Shown here piece by piece: positions 16,547 to 24,456 of a stretch of 64,000 nt of DNA; within the stretch, counting starts at the first letter, position 1, and every line of letters starts with the position of its first letter. The stretch comes from Bacteroidetes bacterium 47-18 (GTDB taxonomy: Bacteria; Bacteroidota; Bacteroidia; Chitinophagales; Chitinophagaceae), in the NCBI GenBank assembly GCA_001897155.1, contig MKSF01000014.1, forward strand, positions 62,001-126,000. Reading direction: 5' to 3'. The position numbers were made by a program, and so were the translations under genes. The notes under the pieces are model-generated. The model searched no databases. It was not told the DNA's origin and saw only the letters and a program-made list of their open reading frames with translations.

Positions 16547-17192
16547 CGCTACAATCGACCTGTTGCTCCGGGGACTGGGCGAAACGGTGCTGATGACCTT
16601 CGTTTCAGGCATCCTCGGCTTTGCGATAGGGCTGCCGGCAGGCATCCTGCTCTTCCTGACGCGGAAAGGGCAGTTGCTGGAGCACCGGGCGGTACATGCC
16701 GGGCTTTCCGTGCTGGTCAGCATATTCAGGGCCATACCGTTCATCATCCTCATCGTCTGGATGATCCCCTTTACACGAATGATAGCGGGCACTTCAATAG
16801 GTGTTGGAGCTGCGCTGGTACCCCTGAGCATCGGTGTCGCGCCCTTTATTGCCCGGCTGGTGGAGAACAGCCTGCTGGAAATACCGCCCGGACTGGTGGA
16901 AGCCGCACGCGCTATAGGAGCCGGTACTTTGCAGATCATCATGAAGATCCTGCTGCCGGAGGCATTGCCTTCGCTGGTCGGTAATGCTACGGTTACGCTG
17001 ATAACCCTGGTGGGCTACTCGGCAATGGGCGGCGCTGTCGGTGCCGGGGGGCTGGGACAGGTGGGGTACCAGTATGGCTATGTGGGGTATGATACTGTTA
17101 TTATGAATGCTGTGCTGGCATTACTGATCTTACTGGTCTTTGTAATACAGGTTGCAGGAGACCGGCTTGCGGGGAAATTTAATCACAGATAA
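16539..17192 (+). CDS. metI: methionine ABC importer permease
   Basis: A 217-residue inner-membrane permease with five hydrophobic segments. MetI features are LLLRGLGETVLMTFVSG at the N-terminus, the EAA loop EAARAIGAGTLQIIMKILLPEALP (about residues 128-152), and the segment LVGYSAMGGAVGAGGLGQVGYQYGY. Length and layout are as in E. coli MetI. It forms the channel dimer contacted by MetN through the EAA loop. It starts inside the 3' end of the NIL gene and is followed after 11 nt by metQ. Confidence 0.95.
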   Translation: MHNATIDLLLRGLGETVLMTFVSGILGFAIGLPAGILLFLTRKGQLLEHRAVHAGLSVLVSIFRAIPFIILIVWMIPFTRMIAGTSIGVGAALVPLSIGVAPFIARLVENSLLEIPPGLVEAARAIGAGTLQIIMKILLPEALPSLVGNATVTLITLVGYSAMGGAVGAGGLGQVGYQYGYVGYDTVIMNAVLALLILLVFVIQVAGDRLAGKFNHR

Positions 17193-17203
17193 AAATATAA
17201 AGT

Positions 17204-18016
17204 ATGAAAATAAAAATGTTCCGGCCCGCGGTGCTGCTGCTGGCCCTTGCCATGCTGGCAGGATGTAAGAACCGGTCGGGAGACCCCAATCATATCCGGG
17301 TAGGCATTACTTCCGGCCCGGAAAGCGCGCTGGCTGAAGCCGCACGTAAGGAAGCGCTGGAAAAGTACAACCTGGAAGTGGAGCTGGTGGCATTCAATGA
17401 CTATGTGATGCCGAACGAAGCCCTGCAGTCCGGGGATGTGGACGTGAATGTCTTTCAGCATATCCCTTACCTGGAGGAGCAATCCCGGCAGAGAGGCTAT
17501 AAGCTGGAGGTGGTGGGCAGGACGTTCGTATATCCCATCGCTGCCTATTCAAAGAAGGTCAAAACGATCCGGGAGCTGGAAGCGGGCAGCACTGTTGTGA
17601 TCCCCAATGATCCCACGAACGGGGGCCGTGCGCTCCTGCTGCTGCAGCAAAGCGGCCTGCTGCAATTAAGGGGGGATAAGGGCCTGCTGCCCAGGGTAAA
17701 TGATATTACCGGAAACCCCAGGCAGCTGAATATATTGCAGGTAGAGGCCTCGCAGATCCCCCGGATACTGGATGATAAGGATATAGCTATGGCGGTGATC
17801 AATAACAACTTTGCCATACAGGCAGGACTTACCGGTGGTGAGTACGAGGTGCTGAAGGAAGATAAGGCGTCCCCGTATGTGAATGTCATAGTGGCCAGGG
17901 AGGACAACCGCGACGCGGAAAAGGTAAAGAAATTCGTGAAGGCTTATCAGTCGGAGGCGGTAGAAGCGGCAGCGAAGGAAATATTTAAGAATGGCGCGGT
18001 AAAAGGCTGGGAATAA
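17204..18016 (+). CDS. metQ: methionine-binding lipoprotein
   Basis: A 270-residue NlpA/MetQ-family lipoprotein. The signal MKIKMFRPAVLLLALAMLAGC ends in a clean lipobox (LAGC), so the mature protein is anchored by lipid. Family motifs follow: RVGITSGPESALAEAARKEA, VELVAFNDYVMPNEAL, DVNVFQHIPYLEE, ERT-like VVGRTFVYPIAAYSKK, and VIPNDPTNGGRALLLLQ. It delivers methionine to MetI. It is the last met gene, ending 1 nt before the next start codon. Confidence 0.95.
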   Translation: MKIKMFRPAVLLLALAMLAGCKNRSGDPNHIRVGITSGPESALAEAARKEALEKYNLEVELVAFNDYVMPNEALQSGDVDVNVFQHIPYLEEQSRQRGYKLEVVGRTFVYPIAAYSKKVKTIRELEAGSTVVIPNDPTNGGRALLLLQQSGLLQLRGDKGLLPRVNDITGNPRQLNILQVEASQIPRILDDKDIAMAVINNNFAIQAGLTGGEYEVLKEDKASPYVNVIVAREDNRDAEKVKKFVKAYQSEAVEAAAKEIFKNGAVKGWE

Positions 18017-18017
18017 T

Positions 18018-18629
18018 ATGGAGATACAATACTGGTTTGAATTGTTCGGTACGGCTTTTTTCGCCATATCAGGCGCGTTGTCGGCTACGGAAAAATCGGG
18101 TACCGACTGGTTCGGCGCTTCATTTACGGGCTTTATAACCGCTATCGGCGGCGGGAGCCTGCGGGATGTACTGCTGGGAAGCTATCCTATTGTATGGATC
18201 AGGGATGTGAACTTCGTGTATGCCATTTTCGCGGGTATCCTGGTGGCCAAATTATTCTATGGTGTCCTGATCCGGCTCAGGAAGACCTTTTTCCTGTTCG
18301 ATACGCTCGGCATAGCGCTGTTCACGGTCGTCGGTACGGCCAAGGCCGTTTCACTGGGAGTAGGGAATATCAACGGGGCGATCATGGGCATGTTCACGGC
18401 CGTGCTCGGTGGAGTGATAAGGGATACCCTGACCAATGAGATCCCGGTCATCTTCCGGCGTGAGATCTATGCTACCGCTTGTTTTGCCGGCGCGCTACTG
18501 TACCTCCTGCTGGATCACCTGGATGTGGACTTCGGCTGGAACCTGGCGGTCTCCGGGGGGCTCATCGTGGCACTGCGGGTGCTTGCCGTCAGCTATAACT
18601 GGAATTTGCCGCAATTTAAAAAAAGATGA
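18018..18629 (+). CDS. trimeric intracellular cation (TRIC)-type channel, UPF0126
   Basis: A 203-residue membrane protein with seven hydrophobic segments in two repeats. The conserved pairs are present: FAISGALSA..GTDWFGASFTGFITAIGGGSLRDVLLG in the first half and GTAKAVSLGVGNINGAIMGMFTAVLGGVIRDTLTNEIP in the second, each with the 'GGG-x-x-R-D' motif. Prokaryotic TRIC homologues form potassium-permeable trimers, and some UPF0126 members have been tied to amino-acid (glycine) transport. It starts 1 nt after the metQ stop, so it is probably in the methionine operon. No terminator is visible directly after it. Confidence 0.85.
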   Translation: MEIQYWFELFGTAFFAISGALSATEKSGTDWFGASFTGFITAIGGGSLRDVLLGSYPIVWIRDVNFVYAIFAGILVAKLFYGVLIRLRKTFFLFDTLGIALFTVVGTAKAVSLGVGNINGAIMGMFTAVLGGVIRDTLTNEIPVIFRREIYATACFAGALLYLLLDHLDVDFGWNLAVSGGLIVALRVLAVSYNWNLPQFKKR

Positions 18630-18690
18630 ACGGACTAGCTGTATATAGGAAACAAAGCCATTATATGGCAAGTCCGGGATGCTACTAAGC

Positions 18691-18730
18691 CGTATAAGGG
18701 ATGCTCACCTCCGTTCGGAATGACCACAGT
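18691..18730. repeat. intergenic repeat copy 1
   Basis: Shares the core CCTCCGTTCGGAATGACC and flanking 'TATAAGgGATGC' and '..GTAC/GCTAC' with the copy at 18881-18924; both copies lie in the same orientation about 190 bp apart. Confidence 0.65.
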
Positions 18731-18880
18731 ACATTTCACTCCGTTATTGGTGTTCTTCACCAACAACCCTATAAGGCTTTATCAGGTGGCTACACTCCGC
18801 CACCTCTACGAAATAAAATAAACTGACTGTGTCTATATGATCAACAAAACCAAAAGTTCGCATACGTAAGATAAGCTACA

Positions 18881-18924
18881 AGTATAAGAGATGCCCCACC
18901 TCCGTTCGGAATGACCGGCACGCT
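18881..18924. repeat. intergenic repeat copy 2
   Basis: Second copy of the element at 18691-18730, with a few substitutions and an extra C in the run before ACCTCCG. Confidence 0.65.
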
Positions 18925-19060
18925 ACAGTCCCTTTATGGCAAAAGCAATCTCTGACCCCCCAGAGAGGATACTGCCGGCGAAGCATACCCGTGATCACCA
19001 GGTTGCGCCGGATAAGCTATATGGCAGGCACATAAAATTTTTCATGATCAATTTTTACAG

Positions 19061-19084
19061 GAAGGTAGTCTTACCTTCTTTTTT
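19061..19084 (+). terminator. small intrinsic terminator
   Basis: GAAGGTA (19061-19067) pairs with TACCTTC (19072-19078) and is followed by a T run to 19084. It lies about 100 nt before thioredoxin and may end the upstream transcript. Confidence 0.55.
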
Positions 19085-19187
19085 ATTGCCCGCCAGGACA
19101 GCCGGCCCTGCAATGTATAAATTTTATCAATTCGCAGGCAACGATAGCACGGCTTCAGGTGTTATAGGAAAAAACAAATAAAAGCAT

Positions 19188-19481
19188 ATGACATTTCAGG
19201 AATTGATAGGCCAGGACAAGCCGGTGCTGGTAGATTTTTATGCCACCTGGTGCGGTCCCTGTAAAATGCAGGCCCCTATACTCGAAGAGCTCAAGCAAAA
19301 AGTGGGAGAGCTGGCAAGCATCGTTAAGATAGATGTGGATAAATATCCCGCTGTAGCATCGCACTACCAGGTGCAGGGAGTGCCCACGCTTATCCTGTTT
19401 AAGAATCATAAGCCGCTATGGAGGCAGTCGGGTGTGGTGCCGGCAGTCCAACTGGAACGGCTGATCCGGGAGCATCTTTAA
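19188..19481 (+). CDS. thioredoxin
   Basis: A 97-residue cytosolic thioredoxin: [24 protein letters not shown] holds the active site WCGPCK (about residues 21-26), and the cis-proline lies in [14 protein letters not shown]. No signal peptide. It reduces disulfides in cytoplasmic proteins with electrons from thioredoxin reductase. At 97 residues it is slightly shorter than E. coli TrxA, missing the first beta strand. It stands alone and is convergent with the AraC-family gene. The exact paralogue name cannot be given because Bacteroidota carry several thioredoxins. Confidence 0.93.
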   Translation: MTFQELIGQDKPVLVDFYATWCGPCKMQAPILEELKQKVGELASIVKIDVDKYPAVASHYQVQGVPTLILFKNHKPLWRQSGVVPAVQLERLIREHL

Positions 19482-19527
19482 GCAGCCGGGGCATTGACGC
19501 ATCAGGCCCGGAGCGTACCGTATGCTG

Positions 19528-20346
19528 TCAGGAATGATGGAGCCTGTGAAAAGAGGATGGCATGACGCCTGTGTTTTTTTTGAACCAGTTGCTGAAATAG
19601 GCCGTATCGTTGAATCCCAGATCAAAGGCAATTTCGGAAATGTTCTTCTTTTGAAGCAGCAATTCTTTCTTGGCGTACAGCAGCCGGTGCTCTTTCAGCA
19701 TCTGAGAGAAAGATTTATGATAATGATGCCTGAGCAATTTGTACAGCCCGCTTTCGCTTAAATGCATCCGTTCAGCATAGAAGCTGCTGCTGGTTTCCTT
19801 TAAGAAATGCTGTGCCAGTATTTTATAAAGCTCCAGCACCTTGGGATGCAGCTTGTAATTATAATGTTCCTTATGTGCTTCACAGGTAATGCATATCTTG
19901 GTGAGGATAAGACCGATCAGGTTGATATGATAGGCTTTGTCAGGTGTGGGATAGGTAAGCTCCTTGAATAAATGCCTGAAAAGCGCTGCCTGTGCTGACA
20001 GGTCTATGACCTGGTTCTGGTAAAAATATTCCCAGTAGGGTATGGTAGGGTTCAGTTGCTGCAACTGCAGCAGGAAAGCATCATTATATACGAATGCAAA
20101 TCCCCGGGAATGTATATCCCTGTCTATCTTATGGATGGTCCCCGCTTTAAGGATATGCAGGGAATGGTCTTTAATAGCAAAGGTGGTGGTGTCCACATAA
20201 TGGACACCACCACCTTTTTCAAAATAAATGATCTCATGATACTGATGGGCGTGCAGTGTATCGAACACGTACGCGTCAGGATTGTCGATCTTTTCGTATT
20301 TGACATACAACTGATCACTATGATTGGTATAGACCGGGTGGCTCAT
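19528..20346 (-). CDS. AraC-family transcriptional regulator
   Basis: A 272-residue regulator. The N-terminal cupin-like sensing domain (about residues 1-100) has the phrases DTLHAHQYHEIIYFEKGGGVHYVD and HILKAGTIHKI. The C-terminal double helix-turn-helix (about 170-268) contains ERMHLSESGLYKLLRHHYHKSFSQMLKEHRLLYAK and the AraC signature NISEIAFDLGFNDTAYFSNWFKKNTGVMPSSFHR. It would bind DNA in response to a small ligand, unknown here. It follows the T9SS Asp-box gene by 11 nt on the same strand and could be co-transcribed with it, although the two have no obvious functional link. Confidence 0.93.
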   Translation of the reverse strand: MSHPVYTNHSDQLYVKYEKIDNPDAYVFDTLHAHQYHEIIYFEKGGGVHYVDTTTFAIKDHSLHILKAGTIHKIDRDIHSRGFAFVYNDAFLLQLQQLNPTIPYWEYFYQNQVIDLSAQAALFRHLFKELTYPTPDKAYHINLIGLILTKICITCEAHKEHYNYKLHPKVLELYKILAQHFLKETSSSFYAERMHLSESGLYKLLRHHYHKSFSQMLKEHRLLYAKKELLLQKKNISEIAFDLGFNDTAYFSNWFKKNTGVMPSSFHRLHHS

Positions 20347-20357
20347 CAGGCACTGTT

Positions 20358-21596
20358 TTATAACTTCATGAACGTTTCCCGGATGGATTTATTATCTGTT
20401 GTCTGCAGCTCAAGGATATAGTACCCGGGCTGCAGGGCGCTGATATCTATATCCTGCTGCGGGAAAGGTACCGAAAGATGCCGCCTGCCGCTGTAGTCCA
20501 GGATATATGCGCTGCTGAAACGAAGGTGGGGGGCATGCTTCATATAAAGCTTATCTTCCGAGGGGTTGGGGTAGATGGTGATCTTATTCGGGGCAGGGAT
20601 GTTCTTCGTGCCTACATGGCCATCCGCGCGTTTCATATATAACGCCGTGTTGGTGTTGACGAGTATGCTGCCGTCCGGCATCCCGGCAATGTCAGACAGG
20701 AAGTCATTGTCACGCCAGGCGGTGTCCACCTCCCATTGCCCGGAGGATATGTCATAATGCAGCAGCCGGGAATCCATATTCAGCACGGCGTACAGGTGGT
20801 TGCCGGTCTGGATATGATCCCTTATCAGCAGGCTGTCACCGGGAATTAAAGATACGGTATCTTCCGGAAAGGACCCGGTAGTGCTTATGTAACTTTGATA
20901 AGCTCTTCCTATGATCCCTGTGCTGTTGCTGGTGTACCGGAGCGAGGATATCCTTTCCGCACCGGGAACCGTGCTCCTTAAGGTATCGAAGGTAGCTCCG
21001 CCGTCACTGGTGTGAAGCAGGTAGTCCGGGTAGGTGGTATGATGGATATAGCCGTGATTCCTGTCCGTAAAGGACATATAGCAATCCTGCGGCCCGCTGT
21101 AAGGTATGGATAATACGTTTTGCCAGGTAGCTCCCAGGTCGTGGGAGACGTCTATTTTTGACATCGTATCGCCTTCCCTGTAATTGGCATAAAGGGAGGT
21201 GCTGCCGAGCTGCATTTCCGCCAACCTGTAACCGAAGGGTTCTCCGTCTCCGGATTTAAGGGTGTCCCAGGTATTGCCGCCGTCCCTGGTCAGAAAAGCG
21301 GCCAAGGTGGTAGCGACGATCCCGGTGTCCCGGTTGATGAACTGTACGTTCAGGGTCCCGAAGAAGCCGATGAACAACTGGAACTTGGATGTCCAGGTCT
21401 TTCCTTTGTCAGTGGATTTCATCAGGTTGTAGTTAAAGCTGCTGTCCGTGGCATAGAGATAAATGGTTTCATTGTCCGGAGCGCTGATGAAGCCATTATA
21501 GGAAGCGGTACCTGGAACGTACACCTTTTGCCACTGCGCCTTTACAGCCGATGAGGCAAAAAGGCTCATAACGAGTAAGAAACATAATTTTTTCAT
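20358..21596 (-). CDS. T9SS-secreted Asp-box (BNR) beta-propeller protein
   Basis: A 412-residue exported protein. It has a Sec signal (MKKLCFLLVMSLFASSAVKAQ), then a propeller-like region with Asp-box repeats STDKGKTW, TRDGGNTW, SHDLGATW and TSDGGATF, the pattern of sialidase/Ycf48-like blades. The C-terminal ~75 residues form a type A T9SS sorting domain: ITIYPNPSEDKLYMKH, then SSAYILDYSGRR and LQPGYYILELQT..SIRETFMKL. It would be exported by Sec, then through T9SS to the cell surface or medium. No catalytic residues of sialidases are evident, so it may be a binding protein. The substrate is unknown. Confidence 0.88.
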   Translation of the reverse strand: MKKLCFLLVMSLFASSAVKAQWQKVYVPGTASYNGFISAPDNETIYLYATDSSFNYNLMKSTDKGKTWTSKFQLFIGFFGTLNVQFINRDTGIVATTLAAFLTRDGGNTWDTLKSGDGEPFGYRLAEMQLGSTSLYANYREGDTMSKIDVSHDLGATWQNVLSIPYSGPQDCYMSFTDRNHGYIHHTTYPDYLLHTSDGGATFDTLRSTVPGAERISSLRYTSNSTGIIGRAYQSYISTTGSFPEDTVSLIPGDSLLIRDHIQTGNHLYAVLNMDSRLLHYDISSGQWEVDTAWRDNDFLSDIAGMPDGSILVNTNTALYMKRADGHVGTKNIPAPNKITIYPNPSEDKLYMKHAPHLRFSSAYILDYSGRRHLSVPFPQQDIDISALQPGYYILELQTTDNKSIRETFMKL

Positions 21597-21784
21597 AACA
21601 ATTCTATTTTTTTATAAAATTACGGCTTACTGTCTTGCTGCCGTTGTGGTTTTATATACTCTATTTGTAAATTTCCTGCCGGGCACCAACCCGGGGAGAT
21701 CCGCCGGTACCGGGCAGCATGATTTCCCTTATATATGGGTAATTTTTCATTTGTTTGTGTATCTTGGGTACAATTTTACAGCTC

Positions 21785-22783
21785 ATGGAAAGAAGAAGAC
21801 TTTTACAATACGGGTTCCTGGCGGCAGCAACGTCCTTTATCAGCAGGTCACTGCCTGCCCGTACCGCAAAAAGCACCGGTCCTGTAGTGATCTCTACCTG
21901 GGACGCCGGCGTGGAGGCCAATAAGGGCGCCTGGGAAGTGTTAAGCCGTGCAGGGACGGCCCTGGATGCCGTGGAAAAAGGCGTGATGGTCACGGAAGCC
22001 AGCCAGAACTGTTGCGTAGGCCTGGGCGGTAATCCTGACCGGGAAGGTATTGTAACCCTTGATGCCTGCATCATGGATCACCGGTTCAATTGCGGCGGTG
22101 TCATGTTCCTGGAACGTATTAAGCATCCCGTGTCAGTAGCGCGGAGGGTTATGGAAAAGACCCCGCACGTATATCTCGCCGGCGCCGGTGCGCAGCAGTT
22201 CGCCGTCAGTGAAGGCTTCCCGCTGGAACCGCAGGTATTGTCGGAACCGGCCCGGAAGCAGTACAAAGAATGGCTCAAAAAATCCCATTATGCCCCTGCC
22301 GTCAACAGGGAGAATACGGAGAACAGGCCCGGCGCGGGAGGGGTATTTGATCACGATACCATTGCTATGCTGGCCCTTGATGCCTATGGCGACCTGTCAG
22401 GTAGCTGCACCACGAGCGGTATGGGCTTTAAGATGAGGGGCAGGGTGGGAGATTCTCCTATCATCGGTTCCGGCCTGTACGTGGATAATGCTGTGGGTGC
22501 CTGCGCTGCTACCGGGCAGGGAGAAGATATAATAAGGGTGGCGGGCGCTGCCAGTGTTGTGGAATATATGCGGGCGGGCTATGCGCCTGCGCCTGCCTGC
22601 AGGAAGGTCATAGAAAGGCTGGCGCGTATCAAAGGTGATAAGGCCAGGGATATACAGGTGGCTTTTATTGCAATGGACCGGTACGGGACAGTAGGCGCCT
22701 ATGCGCTGCAAAAAGGATTTACCTATGCTGTGAAGTCCGAGGAAAAAGAAGTATTGCTATCCGCGGATAGCTGGTTCTCATAA
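21785..22783 (+). CDS. N4-(beta-N-acetylglucosaminyl)-L-asparaginase (glycosylasparaginase)
   Basis: A 332-residue Ntn-hydrolase. ATG at 21785 is chosen; it gives an N-terminus MERRRLLQYGFLAAATSF that looks like a Tat signal (twin Arg before a hydrophobic stretch), so the enzyme is probably exported folded. Family motifs: VVISTWDAGVEANKGAWEVL, and GGVFDHDTIAMLALDAYGDL where the Thr (about residue 192) becomes the nucleophile after autocleavage. Further on, GRVGDSPIIGSGLYVDNAVGACAATGQGEDIIR carries the substrate-pocket residues. It cleaves the GlcNAc-Asn bond left over from N-glycoproteins, as known for the Elizabethkingia/Flavobacterium enzyme. A role in host or environmental glycoprotein use is plausible. 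cutC follows after 27 nt. Confidence 0.9.
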   Translation: MERRRLLQYGFLAAATSFISRSLPARTAKSTGPVVISTWDAGVEANKGAWEVLSRAGTALDAVEKGVMVTEASQNCCVGLGGNPDREGIVTLDACIMDHRFNCGGVMFLERIKHPVSVARRVMEKTPHVYLAGAGAQQFAVSEGFPLEPQVLSEPARKQYKEWLKKSHYAPAVNRENTENRPGAGGVFDHDTIAMLALDAYGDLSGSCTTSGMGFKMRGRVGDSPIIGSGLYVDNAVGACAATGQGEDIIRVAGAASVVEYMRAGYAPAPACRKVIERLARIKGDKARDIQVAFIAMDRYGTVGAYALQKGFTYAVKSEEKEVLLSADSWFS

Positions 22784-22810
22784 AATATCAGGCGCGAATT
22801 TGAAAGTAAT

Positions 22811-23554
22811 ATGCACGGTGAATATATCATAGAAATAGCTACTTCGGATTATACTTCCACCCGCCAGGCGGTATTGGGAGGGGCAGACCGTATAGAGCTC
22901 TGCACAAACCTGGGAGAAGGGGGGACAACCCCTTCCTATGGTCTTATCAAAAAATGCCTGGAGGATTTTGACGTGCCGGTTTATCCTATCATTCGTATCA
23001 GGGGCGGGGACTTCCTGTATACGCCCGAAGAGATGGCTTGTATGCTGGAGGATGTGCGCGCCTGCAGTCAACTGGGGTGTAAAGGCGTGGTATTCGGGGC
23101 TTTGAACCGGGACGCTACCATTGATACGGAGGCGCTGAAAAGAATTGTGGATGCGGCCTACCCGATGAAGGTTACCTTTCACAGGGCGTTTGACCGGTGC
23201 CGGGATCCTCTGGAGGCCCTGGAGCAGCTCATTGATGCGGGTTGTGAGCGTATTCTCACCAGCGGCCAGGCGCTGACCGCACCCGAAGGCGCCGGCCTGA
23301 TCAGGAATCTTCAGGAGATCGCGGGACAGCGCATTGTTATCATGCCCGGCAGCGGTGTCCGCCCGGATAATATCGCTGCGCTGGCGCTTGCCACGGGCTG
23401 TAAGGAATTTCATGCTTCGCTGCGTTCTGTGGCAGGAAGTACGATGACCTGCTTCCCGGCCGCTTTTACAAACGGGGACAACCATCATTACTCGGTAAAG
23501 GCAGCGGATGTGACTGCACTGAAAGCAGCCCTTACGCATGCCGCACAGCAGTGA
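22811..23554 (+). CDS. cutC: CutC-family protein (copper homeostasis family)
   Basis: A 247-residue TIM-barrel protein. CutC motifs are evident: EIATSDYTSTRQAVLGGADRIELCTNLGEGGTTPSYGLI, VYPIIRIRGGDFLYTPEE, VTFHRAFDRCRDPLEALEQLI, and CERILTSGQALTAPEGAGLI. It lies in the cytoplasm. The family was named for copper homeostasis in E. coli, where the evidence for copper handling has been questioned; the chemical role is unresolved. It is 27 nt after the glycosylasparaginase gene and probably on the same transcript. The next gene is convergent, with a repeat-plus-hairpin element between. Confidence 0.92.
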   Translation: MHGEYIIEIATSDYTSTRQAVLGGADRIELCTNLGEGGTTPSYGLIKKCLEDFDVPVYPIIRIRGGDFLYTPEEMACMLEDVRACSQLGCKGVVFGALNRDATIDTEALKRIVDAAYPMKVTFHRAFDRCRDPLEALEQLIDAGCERILTSGQALTAPEGAGLIRNLQEIAGQRIVIMPGSGVRPDNIAALALATGCKEFHASLRSVAGSTMTCFPAAFTNGDNHHYSVKAADVTALKAALTHAAQQ

Positions 23555-23626
23555 TCCTGATAAGACAGCAGGGTATGCCTATTGTAACCTTTGACAATAA
23601 TGAAACTAAGGCAAGGAGCTCCCTGT

Positions 23627-23757
23627 GATGTCACATCGATCCTGCCTGCCGTGTCGCATTGGGTTTGTCGTGTAACATTGAGCCTGTCGAAATGTAACAG
23701 GTATCAATAAACAACCCTGTTCATATTTCGGTTAATCTGAAATATGGACAGGGTCGC
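23627..23757. repeat. degenerate ~20-nt tandem repeat joined to a long hairpin (terminator)
   Basis: About three degenerate copies of a unit resembling GTGTCACATTGAGCCTGTC run from 23627 to 23695. They are followed by a perfect 16-bp stem (23714-23729 with 23739-23754, one G-U pair). The same composite, in the same order, occurs at 44105-44286. It lies between the convergent cutC and secreted-protein genes, so the hairpin may serve both strands as a terminator. Confidence 0.65.
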
Positions 23758-23791
23758 TTGCTTTTATACAGCCTTATCCGGACCTGGGTAA

Positions 23792-24298
23792 TTATTTACG
23801 GTTGCAGCAGGCTTTGTCGCATTTCGCCGAATTGGAATATGCTTTGCCTTTTCTGGCCTTCTTGTGTGTATGCATCGTTTTACGTGTATGCGGGGTTTTC
23901 TGCATATGCAGTGTCCTGCCGCTGTGGTCGGTACCGCTGTACTGCCTTTCATCCCGGTCTTTTTGCCGGTATGCGAGCATTTTGGCATACTGTTCTTTTG
24001 TCAGGATGTCTTTCATGGCTTCCCTGTTCTCCTGCTTCACGGTCCTTAGCTTTACTTCCTGCTTAGCTTCTTTCTTATACAGCCTGTAGACCTTCTTCTC
24101 CTGCTGGCGCGTCAATCCTCCGGCCTGCTTCTCCAGTATGACGGTCTTATTGGTGGCTATAGCTTCAGGATCATTGTCCCTCATTATAGTATGTCCGCCG
24201 GTTGAGTATTGGTGATAATAGGTATGGTCCTGAGCAAATGTTGCGGTGGTTGTGCCTATGCCGAATGCCAGTAATGCTGTGATGAGTATTCCTTTCAT
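23792..24298 (-). CDS. secreted basic protein with LTxxQ-like motifs and His/Lys/Cys-rich tail
   Basis: A 168-residue protein. ATG at 24298 is selected over a longer frame because it begins a Sec signal (MKGILITALLAFGIGTTTATFAQ). The mature part has a highly charged helical middle with two LTxxQ-like phrases (LTRQQEKKVYRLYKKEAKQ and LTKEQYAKMLAYRQ), the pattern of Spy/CpxP-like periplasmic proteins. The last ~45 residues are His- and Lys-rich (HMQKTPHTRKTMHTHKKA) and end in KCDKACCNRK, which could bind metal. Spy-like proteins act as periplasmic chaperones or metal-stress factors; the resemblance here is weak. It is convergent with cutC. Confidence 0.7.
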   Translation of the reverse strand: MKGILITALLAFGIGTTTATFAQDHTYYHQYSTGGHTIMRDNDPEAIATNKTVILEKQAGGLTRQQEKKVYRLYKKEAKQEVKLRTVKQENREAMKDILTKEQYAKMLAYRQKDRDERQYSGTDHSGRTLHMQKTPHTRKTMHTHKKARKGKAYSNSAKCDKACCNRK

Positions 24299-24395
24299 AT
24301 CTTGAATAATTTTGGTTGATAAAATAGGTGCTTCCATTATATAGAACATTTACAGGGTATTTTGTTTAAAAAGGGGGTGTTAAGGTCGTGTGAAC

Positions 24396-24426
24396 TTGAT
24401 GAGCACGAATAGTATAGCTATCTTTG
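24396..24426 (+). promoter_or_regulatory. Bacteroidota sigma-A type promoter
   Basis: TTG at 24396-24398, exactly 20 nt, then TATCTTTG at 24419-24426: a full consensus match. The hemD ATG at 24457 is 30 nt downstream. Confidence 0.75.
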
Positions 24427-24456
24427 TCCGAACTTTTAAGATAAAATGATTGATAT

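Larger units (their letters stand above)
18630..19187. other. gene-free region with dispersed-type repeats and hairpins
   Basis: A 558-bp gap with no convincing gene. It contains a direct repeat of about 40 bp (18691-18730 and 18881-18924) centred on CCTCCGTTCGGAATGACC, a short-hairpin motif at 18744-18760 (TTGGTG/CACCAA) and another at 18785-18806 (AGGTGGC/GCCACCT), and a small terminator near its end. The repeat wording belongs to the family of '...CTCCG(C/T)TCGGAATGAC...' intergenic repeats seen in many genomes; there are related traces at 59255-59290. Confidence 0.6.

Noticed and set aside
18936-19181. 81-codon open frame in the gap before thioredoxin
   Set aside because: It contains repeat-derived sequence and the small terminator, has unlikely composition and no domain.
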